Origin: Scalesia atractyloides
Taxonomy: Eukaryota > Streptophyta > Magnoliopsida > Asterales > Asteraceae
Direction: 5' to 3'
DNA: 64,000 bases
Assembly: GCA_947069175.1 (NCBI GenBank)
Contig: CAMTDV010000027.1
Location: 43,661,369 to 43,725,368 of the forward strand
Every line of letters begins with the position of its first letter. Positions within the stretch are counted from its first letter, which is position 1. Positions 1 to 11,236 of the stretch are shown here, one piece after another. Made by a program: the position numbers and the translations under genes. The notes below the pieces were generated by a model. It ran no database searches. It had not been told where the DNA came from and saw only the letters and a list, made by a program, of their open reading frames with translations.

Positions 1-205
1 TATCACAAAGGTAAGTTGATTATTTCATGCCTTTTGCCTACTGGTACATCATATAATGAAGCTGTCATCACACTTAAGCAATTTTAATTTTAATTTCAGT
101 GTGACAGTCTAACTTGATGATGTACTATCATATCTTCTTTTCGACACATGAAAACTCATTTTTTCTATTTTTTTAGTTTTTGATTTTTGAAAAGCAGTAA
201 ATTAT
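1..205 (-). other. Copia-A 3' untranslated region
   Basis: AT-rich stretch downstream of the RNase H stop in element sense. It shows no coding signal and no match to the 5' LTR at 7412-7896, so the 3' LTR must begin further left. It also does not match the conserved post-pol block of Copia-B and Copia-F. Confidence 0.5.
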
Positions 206-706
206 TTACAAAATTTTTTTATGTAAAAATGGTTTTTCAGGATTCCTCATCCCGTTGAGTTCGACTAAATATTCAAAACAAGCACTATCATATGCTTTTG
301 TGTAGAGATCTGCCAGGTTATCAAGTGTGTCGACTCGATGCAGTTCAATTAATTTCTTTTCAGCACAATCCCGTATAAAATGATGATGAATGTCAATATG
401 TTTTGTGCGACTTTGTTTTACAGGATTGTTGGTGATTGAAATAGTGGCATTATTGTCTATCATAATAGGAGTACAAGTGAAATTCAAACCGTAATTGCGC
501 ATCTGCTGTTGTATCCAGAGAACCTGAGAGCAACAGCTACCCGCAACAATATATTCAGCTTCACACGTCGAGGTAGACACGCAAGACTGCTTCTTGCATT
601 GCCATGACACGAGCCTCCCTCCTAAGAACTGACAACCACCTGTGGTAGACTTACTTGTTGATTTGCATCCTCCAAAGTCCGAATCAGTGAAAGTAACAAA
701 CTTCAA
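206..706 (-). pseudogene. Copia-A RNase H domain
   Basis: C-terminal RNase H domain of the Copia polyprotein, which degrades the RNA strand of the RNA/DNA hybrid during reverse transcription. The 166-codon open stretch keeps the three usual acidic positions: Asp in TDSDFGG near the start, Glu in CEAEY, and Asp in the IDNNAT segment. It also has the family-typical ISW/VSWQCKKQ and TKHIDI..HFIRDC stretches. The apparent Met is an internal codon; the domain continues from the RT just upstream, from which it is separated by a stop near 707-724. It is probably inactive as part of a broken polyprotein. Confidence 0.85.
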
Positions 707-724
707 ATCACTAGAAGTTGGATA

Positions 725-2147
725 TTATAACCCAAGTTTAGGTTTCCCCTTCAAGTAATTAAGAATCCGCTTCACCGCTTTCATGTGTGACTCCTTTGGA
801 TTCGCTTGATATCTGGCACAAAGACATACGACGAACATGATGTCGGGTCTTGAAGCAGTCAAGTACATCAGAGAACCAATCATTGTCCTGTATTGAGTTG
901 GATCAACATCCTCCACACTCTCATGATCTGGACCAAGATTGTGATTCTCACAGATAGGTGTATTTAAAGTAGTGCAATCTTCCATTTTGAAACGAGACAA
1001 AATGTCATACACATACTTCAACTGATGTATAAACATCCCATCCTTCTTCTGTTCAACTTGTAAACCCAGAAAGTAGGACAGTTCACCCATCGCACTCATG
1101 TCAAACTTGCTCTTCATTACCTCCTCGAAATCATGACACATGTTCTCATCAGATGACCTAAAAATGATGTCATCTACGTATACCTGTACCAGCAGAAAGT
1201 CTTCCTTCTTCCTTTTAATGAAAAGTATACAGTCAATCTGACCTCTTTCAAAACCATTCTTTAATAAATGTGCTGACAGTGTCTCATACCACGCTCTAGG
1301 TGCCTGATGTAGTCCATACAATGCCTTATCAAGTCGATAGGCTCGATCTGATAATCTGGATCAGTAAACCCATCTGGTTGTGAGGCATACACCACTTCTC
1401 GGACTTTCCCGTAAAGAAACGCACTCTTCACGTCAAGTTGGTAAACTTTGAGGCCCTTGAATGAAGCAAAAGCTAGGAACAAACGAATTGCTTCCAACCT
1501 TGCTACTGGTGCAAACACCTCATTGTAATCAATCCCTTCTTGCACCCTTTCACCACTAACCGAGCCTTATTCCTTAAAACAATCCCTCGGTCATCCTTCT
1601 TGCACTTAAACAACCACTTGGTGCCTATTTCCTTCTCTCCTATAGGCAAGTCAACTAGCTCCCAAACTTTCAACTTCTTGAACTGAGCTAGTTCCTCTTG
1701 CATAGCTTCAACCCAACAATTGTCTTTTAGAGCTATATGAACATTTTTTGGCTCCTCTTGGGCAATAAAGCAGCTATACACACACTCATGAATCAACCCA
1801 GTCTTTTGAATCAAAGTAAACAAACAAGAACCTTCGAGCACACCTCTTCTTGTCTGAACACCTACAGCAGCATCACCTATGATGTTTTCAACTGGATGAT
1901 CTCTGTGTACACGTGTGGTAGCAATGGTGTCAACAACCAGATTATCTCCCAGATTCGATCTAATCTCCCCCTAAATGTTACTATTTGCAAACGGATTAGT
2001 GAAATCCTCCCCCTGAATAGGTTCAGACTCACTATCACTGGAGTCTTTGCACTGGAAGAAGTTTCTGGAGCATCTGTCATTGATATATTCGATCTAGGCA
2101 TGAAGTCACATTCTCCATCTTCATTGATCACAGATTGGATCACTTGA
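725..2147 (-). pseudogene. Copia-A reverse transcriptase and linker
   Basis: Copia RT copying element RNA into cDNA. The reading is spread over three frames: 1503-1841 (N-terminal WVEAMQEEL, KARLV), 1261-1545 (FAPVARLEAIR, QLDVKSAFL) and 725-1321 (YGLHQAPRAWY, the YVDD catalytic motif at 1169-1180, FLGLQV, GSLMYLTASRPD). Frameshifts lie near 1530-1545 and 1330-1350. The 1877-2143 part is the low-conservation linker between integrase and RT, with DGECDFMPRS and an acidic Ser-rich stretch. All catalytic motifs are recognisable, but the polyprotein cannot be read through. Confidence 0.88.
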
Positions 2148-2357
2148 GACTCATCTGCAAATTGGAAAAATCAGGAATATTAAATGATTTGAAAACACTG
2201 TCATAATCATATAATATAGAAGGACCACTAGTTGATTGTTGAGGTGAATATTAGTGATTTCCATGTTAAACACAACCTCAATTGTACCAGTTTTGTAAAT
2301 TAAAAACCCTTTTATTCGGTGTTCCAGGCATATAGCCTAGAAAGTAACCCTCATCAG

Positions 2358-3242
2358 CTACCTCACCGAATTTTTGCTTATCTTTATTTCGCACAATGGG
2401 CAAGGTAATCCAAATGGTTCAAAGCCTTTTAAGTTTGGTTTTTGGTTAAACAATAGATCGTGACATGTTTTGTTAAACCGTTTAACCGTCAAAACTTTGT
2501 TTAGGATATAACAAGCTGTGTTCATAGCTTCTCCCCATAAAAGAACTGAAAGCTTTGAATCAGATAGCATAGTCCTTGCGGCTTCAATCAACGTCCTGTT
2601 TTTCCTCTCAGCGACTTCATTCTGTTAAGGTGTATAAGGAGCAGAATATTGATATTCAATTCCCTTCCAAAGACAATAGAGATATAGAATATGATTCTTG
2701 AACTCCGTGCCATTATCACTCCTTATCCTCTTGATCCGTGCATCATGGACATTTTCCAATTTTGTAAAAAGATCTATCAGCATCTCCGTTGTCTCATCTT
2801 TTGTACCTAAAAAGAAAACCCATGAATATCGTGAGTAATCATTTGTGACAACTAAACAATAGTACTTTCCACTTATGCTCCTTACGTTCACCGGACTGAA
2901 TAGATCCATATGAAGTAATTCATAAGGGGCATCTATGGAATTTACTGTTTCAGACTTGTGAGGTTTCTTATGTTGTTTTCCCTTTTGACATGGAAGACAT
3001 TTATCTTCCACATGGTACCTCTGCACTGGCACCCCTTCCACCAAACTGTTGTTTATAATATAATTCATTTTTCGATAGTGGATATGGGCCATGCGTCTGT
3101 GCCACAGTAATGACTCAGCCTCATATGCTTTTGATAGTAAACACGCCACCACAGTGGAAGAATCCTTAGCACCCATGTCCATGACATAAGTGTCGTTTCT
3201 CCTTGGCGCTCTCATCACTATCCAGTCATCCAGTATCACCAA
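2358..3242 (-). pseudogene. Copia-A integrase
   Basis: Integrase inserting cDNA into host DNA. The N-terminal zinc-binding region shows WHRRMAH (H-X4-H) and CLPC (C-X2-C). The catalytic core shows Asp in LHMDLF, Asp in RSDNGTEFKN and Glu in NEVAERKNRTL, so the DDE triad survives. One in-frame TAA replaces the first Gln of the TPQQN motif near 2622-2624, consistent with a CAA to TAA transition. A one-base shift near 3242 separates it from the upstream protease/pre-integrase part. The C-terminal side is truncated near 2358. Confidence 0.88.
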
Positions 3243-3517
3243 TCCAGGTTCAACACCAAAGCTTCAGACTTTGTAAAGTGGACCGAGTAACCCTTGTCGC
3301 AAACTTGAGACACGCTCATCTGATTGTGCTTCAGCTGCTCAACATAGTTCACTTTGTCCAGTGTGATCTTCCCGTTAGTCACTTTTCCTCGACCTGTAAT
3401 GTGCCCTCCTTTAGCACCTGCGAAATTCACATAAGCACCATCTATATTCTCAAACTCAGTCAACAGCCTCTCATCTCCCATCATGTGCCTGGAGTAGCCA
3501 CTATCAACATACCACAA
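3236..3517 (-). pseudogene. Copia-A protease end and GAG-pre-integrase domain
   Basis: The segment begins MWYVDSGYSRHMMGD, matching the Copia aspartic protease active site D-S-G with the following SRHM signature, so the catalytic Asp is retained. It continues with VNYVEQLKHNQMSVSQVCDKGY, the typical stretch leading to the GAG-pre-integrase domain. It is followed by a frameshift near 3242 into the integrase frame. Confidence 0.8.
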
Positions 3518-3666
3518 GTTGATAATCCTCCTTCGCAGCTCCTACACAACCCTACAAAATTAGTTAGATTGGGGGACCCAAGCCTTAATGGTCTTGGGTC
3601 TTCCAAATTCATCAACCACAGGAACATCCATCCAATATCCATCACTCCTAACAGGAGTCTTGGAAC

Positions 3667-6583
3667 TCAGACCTGTTGATGGGATTGGTTTTTGACTTCC
3701 ACTAGGTCTCTAGTCCTGAGGTTTCCTAAACATGTATGGACTTTGTGACCTTCGGAAATTTTGGTTTTGGTTCCATGAATTTTGATGATAATAATTTCTA
3801 AAGCCATTGTTATAAAAATTCGACTACCAAGATTCTGGAATGGAGTTTGATATTGACTTTGACTTCTGAAACTACTTGATTTACCATTAAAGTTATTCAT
3901 TCTTGGTGGACTACTTCTAGGTCTTTCATATCTGCCTGATGTAGATGCAGGCTGAAATCTTTGTTGATTTCTTAGAAACGAGGAACTTGGTGGGTTCCTT
4001 TTTCAGCCTTATCTACACCCTCAGCAACACTCTGTTGCCTAGTAGCAAATATCTTTGGTGAGTCACTAACCTTCTTCTCACCATCACCAAGTTTTTTTTT
4101 GGTGATTTTTCTCTCTGTCTCTCACTCACCTGTGCTTCATTCTTTTTGTTAGGACAGTAGCTAGCTATATGTCCCTTTTCGTGACATTTGAAACATGATT
4201 TTCTAGCCGAAGACTTCTTAATTGAAGTCTCTTGCTTAGATACATCCGGTGATGATGATGATGATGCCTTGAAGGATCTTGTTTAGTTTGCTTAGTTTCT
4301 GATTTTTCTTTATTTTTATTCTTAGCAAACTGAACATTAGACTCTTTTGTAATAACAGTGACCTCTTCCTTCATATAACTCCCCTTAACAAAATCAACTT
4401 GTTTAATAAAAACTTGCTTTTGATTCTTAGGGTGTGTATTCTTTGTTTTCAAAACTATTTATCTGTTATTATGCTTCTTGGCATTCTCAGAACCATCAAC
4501 ATAACCTGATCTGGAACTACCAGGCGTACTTGACCCAAAGTCTGTAAGCTCCTCTTCATCTTGCAAGAAAGAATAGTCATGACCAAGAGGTGGTGGAACT
4601 TCATTCAAACCTTTGAATCCCACACATGTCTTGTCATTACTCTTCTTCAGGCCATTCATCATGTGTTTCATAACAAAAGATGAATCTCTGAATTGATTTT
4701 GTTTCTTTTCAAGTTCACAAATTTTAAGTTGTGCTTTAGACAACTCTTTGCATTTTTCAGAAATTTCTTTTGTTTTCTCACTCATCGTATCATAAGCTAA
4801 GTCAATAATTTGAAGCTTTTCATTAAGCTTACAGGTTAGAATATTGATTTCTTCTTCATAACCTTTAATTTTCTTCAAATATAATGACTCATTTCGTTTT
4901 ACGAAAAAAGTTTGATTCTTTTAGGTTTGAGAGCTCATTAACCACACTTTGGTTTTGTTTTGTTAACGTGTCAACCTCACTTTGCAGTTCACGACACTTT
5001 AAACAAACAGAACTACCAGAGTTAGATTGTACCTCTCCTGTTTATTTGCTTAGATCAGCCATGAAAGCAGCAAAATCCGCAGCCATCTTCTTCTCTACAG
5101 CATTCTGTTCTCCATCAGCTTTTTTAGATACCTTCTCTTGCTCTACTTCAGCATCAGCCTTCACTTCTTCATCCGCAACTGTGCTATCTCAGCCATGAAC
5201 GCCTGTGAGGCATTGTTATCACCCTCCAGATGAACACTCCAATCATAAGAACACTCTCTAGCAGTAGAGATCGGGGCCTTCGATCCAGTGTTGGTTGACG
5301 CATTCCTGTTGCTTAAACCATGACCAGGAGAATCTTGAAAGGATGAGTTAGAACGGTATTCAGTTTTTGGTCATTGACATTCTCTAGCAAAATGTCCGTA
5401 GTTTTGGCAATTGTAACACTTAACTTTAGACTTGTCAAAACCCATACTCTTTCCAACGAACTTCCTGCCCATTCTGTTCATGAACCTCTTTACTCTTATA
5501 GAGATCATGGCCATCTGCCATTGTAGATCCATCTCATCTAGGTCATCAGGGTCGATCTAATCATAATCTTCATAAAACGTAGCAGGATCAGATATTCTTC
5601 CCTTAATGTAGTTCTCGTAGGAAGCAACGAAAGAAGCAAGCAATGCCAAATGATCTTCAGCACTTTTGACACTCAGAGGCATAGACCTAGTACTGCTGTT
5701 ACTATTACTTGATTGTTGTCTCTTTGCCCCTGATGAGCCTCCTGAAGCAGCAACAAAACATACTTCACCCTCAGCATTTGTCACAATCTGCTCATTTTCA
5801 CATGAAAGAAACGCAGTTGCAGTATCACTTGAAGCATTGTTGGAAGATGAAGGCGTAAGCCCTTTATAAATCACTGGATCTTGAACCTAATCATATCCAG
5901 TCTCCTTCTTCTTCATATTGAGCTCATAAGCTCTCAGTTTCCCAACAACCTCTTCCAAGTCTTTAGTTTCATAATCAGCTTCACCCTTTATCATCAAAGT
6001 ACAAATATCCCACTTTGCAGGTAAAGCATCCAGCAAATTATCGTTTATCTCCACATTCGTGTATCCCTCAATATCATAATTGTCCATTTATGACATCAGA
6101 TGATAATATCGCGTGATAATATCTTCAAGGGACTCACTCCTCATGCCTTTAAACATAGCAAATTGTTTCTTTAGCAGATCAACCTTGTTCTTCTTCACAT
6201 CAGTATTGCCCTCATACCTCTTCTCTAGGCATCCCACATCTCCTTCGACGTGGTATAACGCTTGAATATATGTTTGATGCCATCAAGTAATGACATCTTT
6301 ATAGCAGCTAAGGCTTTCTTCTCAGACTCATACATCCTTTTTCAGCTTCGGACATGTTCACATAAGCAGTAACACGTTGCCTGCCCTCAAGGTAATCCGT
6401 TGGGTCAGCGTACCCATCTTGAATACAGATCCAAATCCGTGTGTCCTGGTATTCAATAAATGATTGAAACCTGTCCTTCCATGTAAGGTAATTCTCTACC
6501 TTCAACATTTTTGGAGGTTTGTTAGTTGTGCGAGCCTCGTGCTCCATTCTTAACAGTTCATTTAGGTTAGACATATTCGACAT
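3667..6583 (-). pseudogene. Copia-A gag
   Basis: Long Copia gag (about 970 codons before decay). The N-terminal part (6308-6583, 5887-6087) is the UBN2/gag-polypeptide family region, with LTWKDRFQSF and LLDALPAKWD. It is followed by a Ser-rich linker, a CCHC zinc knuckle CYNCQNYGHFAREC at 5377-5418, a charged heptad-like coiled coil (4459-4878) and a second CCHC CFKCHEKGHIASYC at 4154-4195. The Met at 6583 or the third Met nine codons later (6557-6559) could start translation. Reading is interrupted by stops (for example the two before 5874 and 5557) and by frameshifts near 6100-6300, 5200-4880 and 4200. Gag packages genomic RNA into cytoplasmic particles. Two knuckles separated by a coiled coil recur in Copia-F. 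Confidence 0.85.
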
Positions 6584-6644
6584 TTTTACCGAGCCGGCTC
6601 GTTAAAAACGTTAAAACCTGTCCGAAGTGAGTGGTCACCAAATT

Positions 6645-6870
6645 ATATTGTTAGACTCGTCTCGACGATATGATTCTAATGATGTATATTGTCCGATTAT
6701 GATTTTAGAAATTTTCATGTCTCTTCTTTTTTTTGTCCTAAAAATCACATGAGTCTAACTGTGGAACTGGTTTGTCAGGATTATCTATGGATCAAATTCT
6801 ATGTCCGAAAATGTTTAACTTCGGTTACGTCAGCTGATTAACTTTCCACCTTTTTGTATAGAACTCGGAA
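6645..6870 (-). promoter_or_regulatory. Conserved pre-gag leader block of Copia-A
   Basis: Noncoding stretch immediately upstream of gag in element sense. It aligns well to 18842-19065 of Copia-B, including TTAGACTCGTCTCGA, GTCCTAAAAATCAC and TACGTCAGCTGATTAACTTT. The function is unknown; position suggests a packaging, dimerisation or translation signal (inference). Confidence 0.5.
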
Positions 6871-7260
6871 CAGTACCAAATCCGGAACAGTAACTCGGAT
6901 AGTCAATCTAAGATGGAAACCCGGAACAGTAATCCGAATTGCTTATCCGAGATGATGATTCGGAATAGTGATCCGAGATGGAATCCGGAATAGACTATTC
7001 TGATCCGAGATGGAATCCAGAATTGACTATTCTGATCCGAGATGGAATCCGGAATAGACTGCTGATTCGAAATTCAATATGTGCTTTTCTAATCCGAATT
7101 GCAACTCAGATGATCCGAATTGCAAGTTTGATGATCCGAATTGAAAGTCAGATGATCCGAAATGCAAGTTTCTGATCCAAATTCAAGTCTTCAAAACGAA
7201 TTGCTTCACTTTTAATCCGAGATGCATGACTTTTATCCAAAATCCCTTGCTGTTAGTCCG
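6860..7260 (-). repeat. ATCCGRAAT motif array in Copia-A leader
   Basis: Dense irregular array of short motifs on the plus strand such as ATCCGAGATGG, ATCCGGAATAG, ATCCGAATTGC and ATCCGAAATGC, spaced roughly 10-30 bases. Larger units of about 39-40 bases also repeat at 6975-7060. It lies between gag and the primer binding site. Similar arrays occur in Copia-B and Copia-F. Confidence 0.8.
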
Positions 7261-7397
7261 AAATCACTGCAAAAAACCCTAGAACAGCCGTTGAAACCCT
7301 AAAACAGCCGTCACAACTTCAAAAACAGCCTCCAAAACGTCCAAAAACCCAACTTCTGCTGTTACGATTCTGAACCGAGCAAAATGAAGAGCCGAAT

Positions 7398-7409
7398 GCT
7401 ATGATACCA
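7398..7409 (-). promoter_or_regulatory. Copia-A primer binding site
   Basis: The reverse complement reads TGGTATCATAGC, one mismatch from TGGTATCAGAGC, the complement of the plant initiator-Met tRNA 3' end. It lies two bases inside the 5' LTR edge, as expected for minus-strand primer annealing. Confidence 0.85.
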
Positions 7410-7411
7410 AT

Positions 7412-7896
7412 CGTAGGTCCCCTAATCCGTATGGATCGTCACAGAATCGTCTATCTAATCTAGAGTGTGGAATCCCCTAGATCAGATTTCACAGAAACCA
7501 AACAAGAACATGAACAAATACTTTCTAACTGTCTTCTATTGATTATCCAACACAATGGTTTACAATCAATTCAAGACTCTCTCTCAACTCTCTCTCTCTC
7601 TCTCTCTGAAGTAATTCTCTGATCAACTAAATAAGCAACTAAACCAGCATCCTTAACCCTAATGACAACCTCCCTTTATATAGAGATAGGTTATGCAACT
7701 GGGCTGGGGTTTCCCTACATGGACTGCTAATGGGTCTAGGCCCAATTCGCCTACCATGTGCTATATGATGTCTAGTTCAGCCCAATTACTTCTAATTAAC
7801 TATTACAAAACTAAACCCGCTAACCATTTATCATTTTACTAATTACAAGATATCCAAAGACCAAATCTAAGCTGTTGTCACAAATATACACCAACA
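7412..7896 (-). repeat. Copia-A 5' LTR
   Basis: Bounded on the inner side by the primer binding site and on the outer side by CCAACA, whose complement starts TGTTGG, a normal Copia LTR beginning. The inner end is CG where TG/CA is expected, probably mutated. A CT microsatellite (about 7587-7607) and a TATA box lie within. About 485 bp. Confidence 0.8.
7675..7682 (-). promoter_or_regulatory. TATA box of Copia-A 5' LTR
   Basis: TATATAAA on the minus strand, about 215 bases from the outer LTR end, in the position expected for the U3 core promoter. Confidence 0.55.
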
Positions 7897-8682
7897 AAGT
7901 TAAAAAGTTATTTCACTACATACGTTTTTTCCACGAAATTGCACGGATAGAAAAGAGAAGACATTTGTAAACTTAATAACATGTATGGTTGTATATATAA
8001 GTTACACACTACTACTAGGTTGTTGCTCCCTACTTCACACGTCACCATTACAAAAACGCCGTACACCATAGACTCCAACAACATTACGAGGCGACAAAAC
8101 AGAGATACCCGTCACAACGTGCAGACATTCCCACTAGTGTATGTATATGTATATATGCAGACTAATTATAAACAGCAAACCAACTTGAGTTGAGAAAATC
8201 CTACAAGTCCTATGCTACATAACTTTTTTGTTTTTTTTTTTTAAATATGGCATATGATATACATAATTTCAAGCATTTTGAGGCAAGAAAATGGAAAAAG
8301 CATCGAGTAAATATTTAAAAAAAATAAAACTCGCAAAATAAAAATGTAATTATTTACAATTTTTTTAGTATATTTTGCTAGTGTTGCATTCTTTTGCCTA
8401 TAAACACACAAAAAGTTTTGTAACATACAGTTGCAGATTTTTTTATTATTTACTGAGTCTTTTTTCTTTTTTTTTTTTAAATTATGTATATTACATGACC
8501 TAATTTGAAAAAAAAAACAAAAAGGTTTTATAATATAGAATTTACAAAGTTTTCTCACTAAGTATCCTAATTATCCATACGTTACATATGCATATACCTC
8601 TGCATAATGTTTCTGCTTATTACCAAGTTGGCAGTTGATGTTTATTACTGTCCCTTTAGCATGCCATACGTTTAACCGATAA
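7897..8682. other. AT-rich spacer, no gene seen
   Basis: Contains poly-T/poly-A tracts at 8226-8242 and 8460-8520 and short AT-rich open stretches without codon-level coding signal. No domain or element end is recognised. Confidence 0.5.
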
Positions 8683-9090
8683 TCTATATTATATTATAAT
8701 GCATGAGAGATAGTTAATTTAAGATATCTAAAAAATAAGAACTTTTTCCCTTTTTATTTATAAAGACACTCCTAAAATGAGGATAACTTGGTCTTTTAAA
8801 CACTAATATATTTTAATCCGTCATATTACTAAACTTAGATCTCTTTTATTTTAACAAAATTATGACTGATTAGTTACACTTATCCCCTTCCACAACAAAT
8901 TTATAATTATTTTACATATTCTTGTTATATCTTACAAACTATAATGCTTTAAAAAAAATTCAGAGGTACCGTGATAACCTAGTCATTTTTGTCGACGTTT
9001 TGATAGTTATCTTAGTCAGTATTGTTGTGCGGATTAAAATTTACAAGTGCATGAGTGTACAAGTGATTAAATCAATGTGTCCTATCACAT

Positions 9091-9202
9091 TTCAAATGCT
9101 CAAGACTCTCTACGTTGTTGTCATTATTATCAATTTAATAATATTTTCAAATGCTCAAGACTCTCTACGTTGTTGTCATTGTTATCAATTTAATAATATT
9201 CA
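9091..9202 (+). repeat. Tandem duplication of about 56 bp
   Basis: Two adjacent near-identical copies of a unit starting TTTCAAATGCTCAAGACTC and ending near TTTAATAATAT, inside the putative Helitron. Confidence 0.85.
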
Positions 9203-10089
9203 AACCCTTTTTACTCTGATTTTCGTTTGGTTAGGATTGTTCACCAATCTGTTACGGTGACTACATTAAATTTTGAAACCTTGCACATACGGGTTTGATA
9301 TGAGCTTTGTTTGTATTTTGTATGTTATTGTATTTACTAGGCTGGGTGTACATACTTACATAGGTTAGCAGGTAGTAAATTGATATCAAACAAGCTCACT
9401 TGTTTTTATCTAATTGGTTATATTAAAAAACTTTATATCATACCATATTCAACAAAATGAAATTTTAGTTTTCATAAAAAAATTATAAAACGTTTTTAGA
9501 AGCATTTTCGTTTTCATAAAACTTTTCTTTTATTAAAACGTTTTTTTTTAATTCAGTAAATAAATTTTCCACTAACAAAATTTTAGGAAAAAACTCCTTA
9601 ATCTAACATAATACATCTTCAAAAACTTAATACTAGATTGTGTTGCATTCTTTTAGGAATTATAAGTTCAAAAATACTCTTATAAATTATATTAGTTAGT
9701 TGAAAAAAGCTACAGGTTTTCAATTTGTTGGTTTATAAGTTCTATATTTAGTATAATTCATTAGTTTTTTTTTCACTTTAAGGAATTTCTTGTTCTTTAT
9801 AGTTCTTGGTTTATAGGTACTTCAATTTTCTATTGTCTATAATTTTGATTTTTTCTCCTATGCTCATATTTAAGGTTCATCTTATTTATTATTCAGTGGT
9901 TCTAGAGCTTTAATATTTATCATTTCAGATCTTTACACAGGTTTGTATGTTTCTAAAACATGAGATATCGATTGTTTTTTTTGTATTAGTTTTAACCGTG
10001 AACGTCGTTTTTATCATACATTATATATAACAGTAACATGATAAAAAATGTAACTAAAATACTTAACATTTTTCTCCAAACTGCTACAG

Positions 10090-10276
10090 TTACTACTGAT
10101 GTATCAGTTAAAGAGGAGAACAAAGAAGAAACTCATCCTCCAAAGCATGTAATAATCAAACAGGAATAGATACAAGAAATTCCGAAGGAAGCTGTCTCGA
10201 TGATGACAAATAAAGGTGTGACAATATAGATGACATCCTTGAGATGTTTAAGCCGTATGATTACTAAATTGATCTC
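10090..10276 (+). pseudogene. Possible captured gene fragment in the Helitron
   Basis: The 5' part reads as a charged peptide, SVKEENKEETHPPKHVIIKQ, then a stop. A second frame reads DNIDDILEMFKPYDY followed by a stop, like the acidic tail of a host protein. No family is recognised. Helitrons often capture gene pieces, but the fragment is too short and shifted for certainty. Confidence 0.25.
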
Positions 10277-10615
10277 ATTATGATGCAAAGTACTTGACAC
10301 TTGAGCTTTTAGTTTTCAACTTTTATATTTAAGACTTATATTTCCTTATTCGTGTGCTACTTTATGTAATTTTTATTTATGTTTAAGAGTTATTTTTTTC
10401 TTATTCATGTGTTACTTTATTGTATCAATGGTTTTTTGAAGTAATTGATAATTTAAATTCTAAATTTAATAATTACTATACATGTGTAATACTTATAACA
10501 TATATCTGCCACAATGATGATACTACCATATGTATCATACGAATAAAAAACTACTAGAAACGAGTGACGCAATGCAAAGTGTCGCCCCTGCCATATCACA
10601 CGGGCACCCTACTAG

Positions 10616-10800
10616 TATACTATTATATTGATAGAGCTTATATTCAAAAACTTAATTATTTAGTAAAGTAATGTTTGTTTACCAAAATTGGCAGTTCTCT
10701 TTATCGAGCACCATTGTTAAATGTATCATCTAAAATAGTCATTTGAGTACGTCCTTGAAATATCAATTTGTATAAATGAATACATCTGGTCAAACTACGT
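10616..10800. other. Short AT-rich spacer
   Basis: Sequence between the Helitron 3' end and Copia-B. It ends in TACGT, the left target-site copy of Copia-B; the right copy has been lost. Confidence 0.4.
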
Positions 10801-11224
10801 TGTAAGCCCGATAATTTGGATCTAACAACAATATCACACGATCACCAAGGATGGACAGAAACCAAACTTGATGTCTTCAAGAAAAACCGAAAAATGAAGA
10901 CCAATACGAATTCCCTTTAAGACCTTGCACATGATTCTATTACTTGAACAAGCAAAATCGTCTGGTACAAGATGGAGGCTCTTTCTAGAGAAATCCCAAA
11001 AGTCTAACCCTAGAAATAACATAAGCTTAGCTTATATACCTAGGGTAAGAGCATGCCACTCATGGGCTTGCCTATGGGCTTGCCTGGCCCACATTGCCTA
11101 TGGCATGCCCTAGTGACCTATAAAGGTCCAAAACTAATACAAACTAACCCATTTCATCCCAGTTAACTACAATAGACCATTGCGTATATTTGATGCGTCA
11201 GTCTCACACTTATAGGACCTAACA
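10801..11224 (-). repeat. Copia-B 3' LTR
   Basis: 424 bp, starting TGTAAG and ending CTAACA on the plus strand. It aligns with 19648-19866 and 30437-30484, the two pieces of the 5' LTR. A TATA box (complement TATATAAG) lies at 11031-11038. Confidence 0.9.
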
Positions 11225-11225
11225 A

Positions 11226-11236
11226 TCTCCCCCTAG
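11226..11236 (-). promoter_or_regulatory. Copia-B polypurine tract
   Basis: The minus strand reads CTAGGGGGAGA directly inside the 3' LTR, the expected plus-strand primer site. Confidence 0.8.

Larger units (their letters stand above)
1..7896 (-). mobile_element. Copia-A LTR retrotransposon, 3' end outside window
   Basis: Ty1/copia element read on the minus strand. From high to low coordinates it has a 5' LTR, a primer binding site, a leader with a short-motif array, a long gag with two zinc knuckles, protease, integrase, RT and RNase H. Integrase before RT is the Copia order. The 3' LTR and polypurine tract lie beyond position 1, so no target-site duplication can be checked; AAGTT at 7897-7901 would be the right copy. 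Coding parts are broken by several frameshifts and at least three in-frame stops. The long gag with coiled-coil regions resembles Sirevirus-like or related Asteraceae Copia; the lineage is inferred. Confidence 0.93.
8683..10615 (+). mobile_element. Probable non-autonomous Helitron
   Basis: The left end is TCTATATTATATTATAATG after an A; the right end is CTAG followed by T. This fits the plant Helitron rule of TC...CTRR inserted between A and T. The GC-rich CACGGGCACC just inside the 3' end, with GCCC at 10584-10587 able to pair with GGGC at 10602-10605, resembles the subterminal hairpin, although the stem is imperfect. No Rep/helicase coding region is visible, so it would be non-autonomous. 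The call rests on end motifs only. Confidence 0.55.

Noticed and set aside
6978..7175. Ile/Arg-rich repetitive peptide
   Set aside because: By-product of the ATCCGRAAT array, on the strand opposite to the element.
8922..9260. 112-codon open frame with hydrophobic stretches, possible small membrane protein
   Set aside because: It runs through a tandem duplication and AT-rich DNA inside the putative Helitron; no conserved motif, and composition explains the hydrophobicity.
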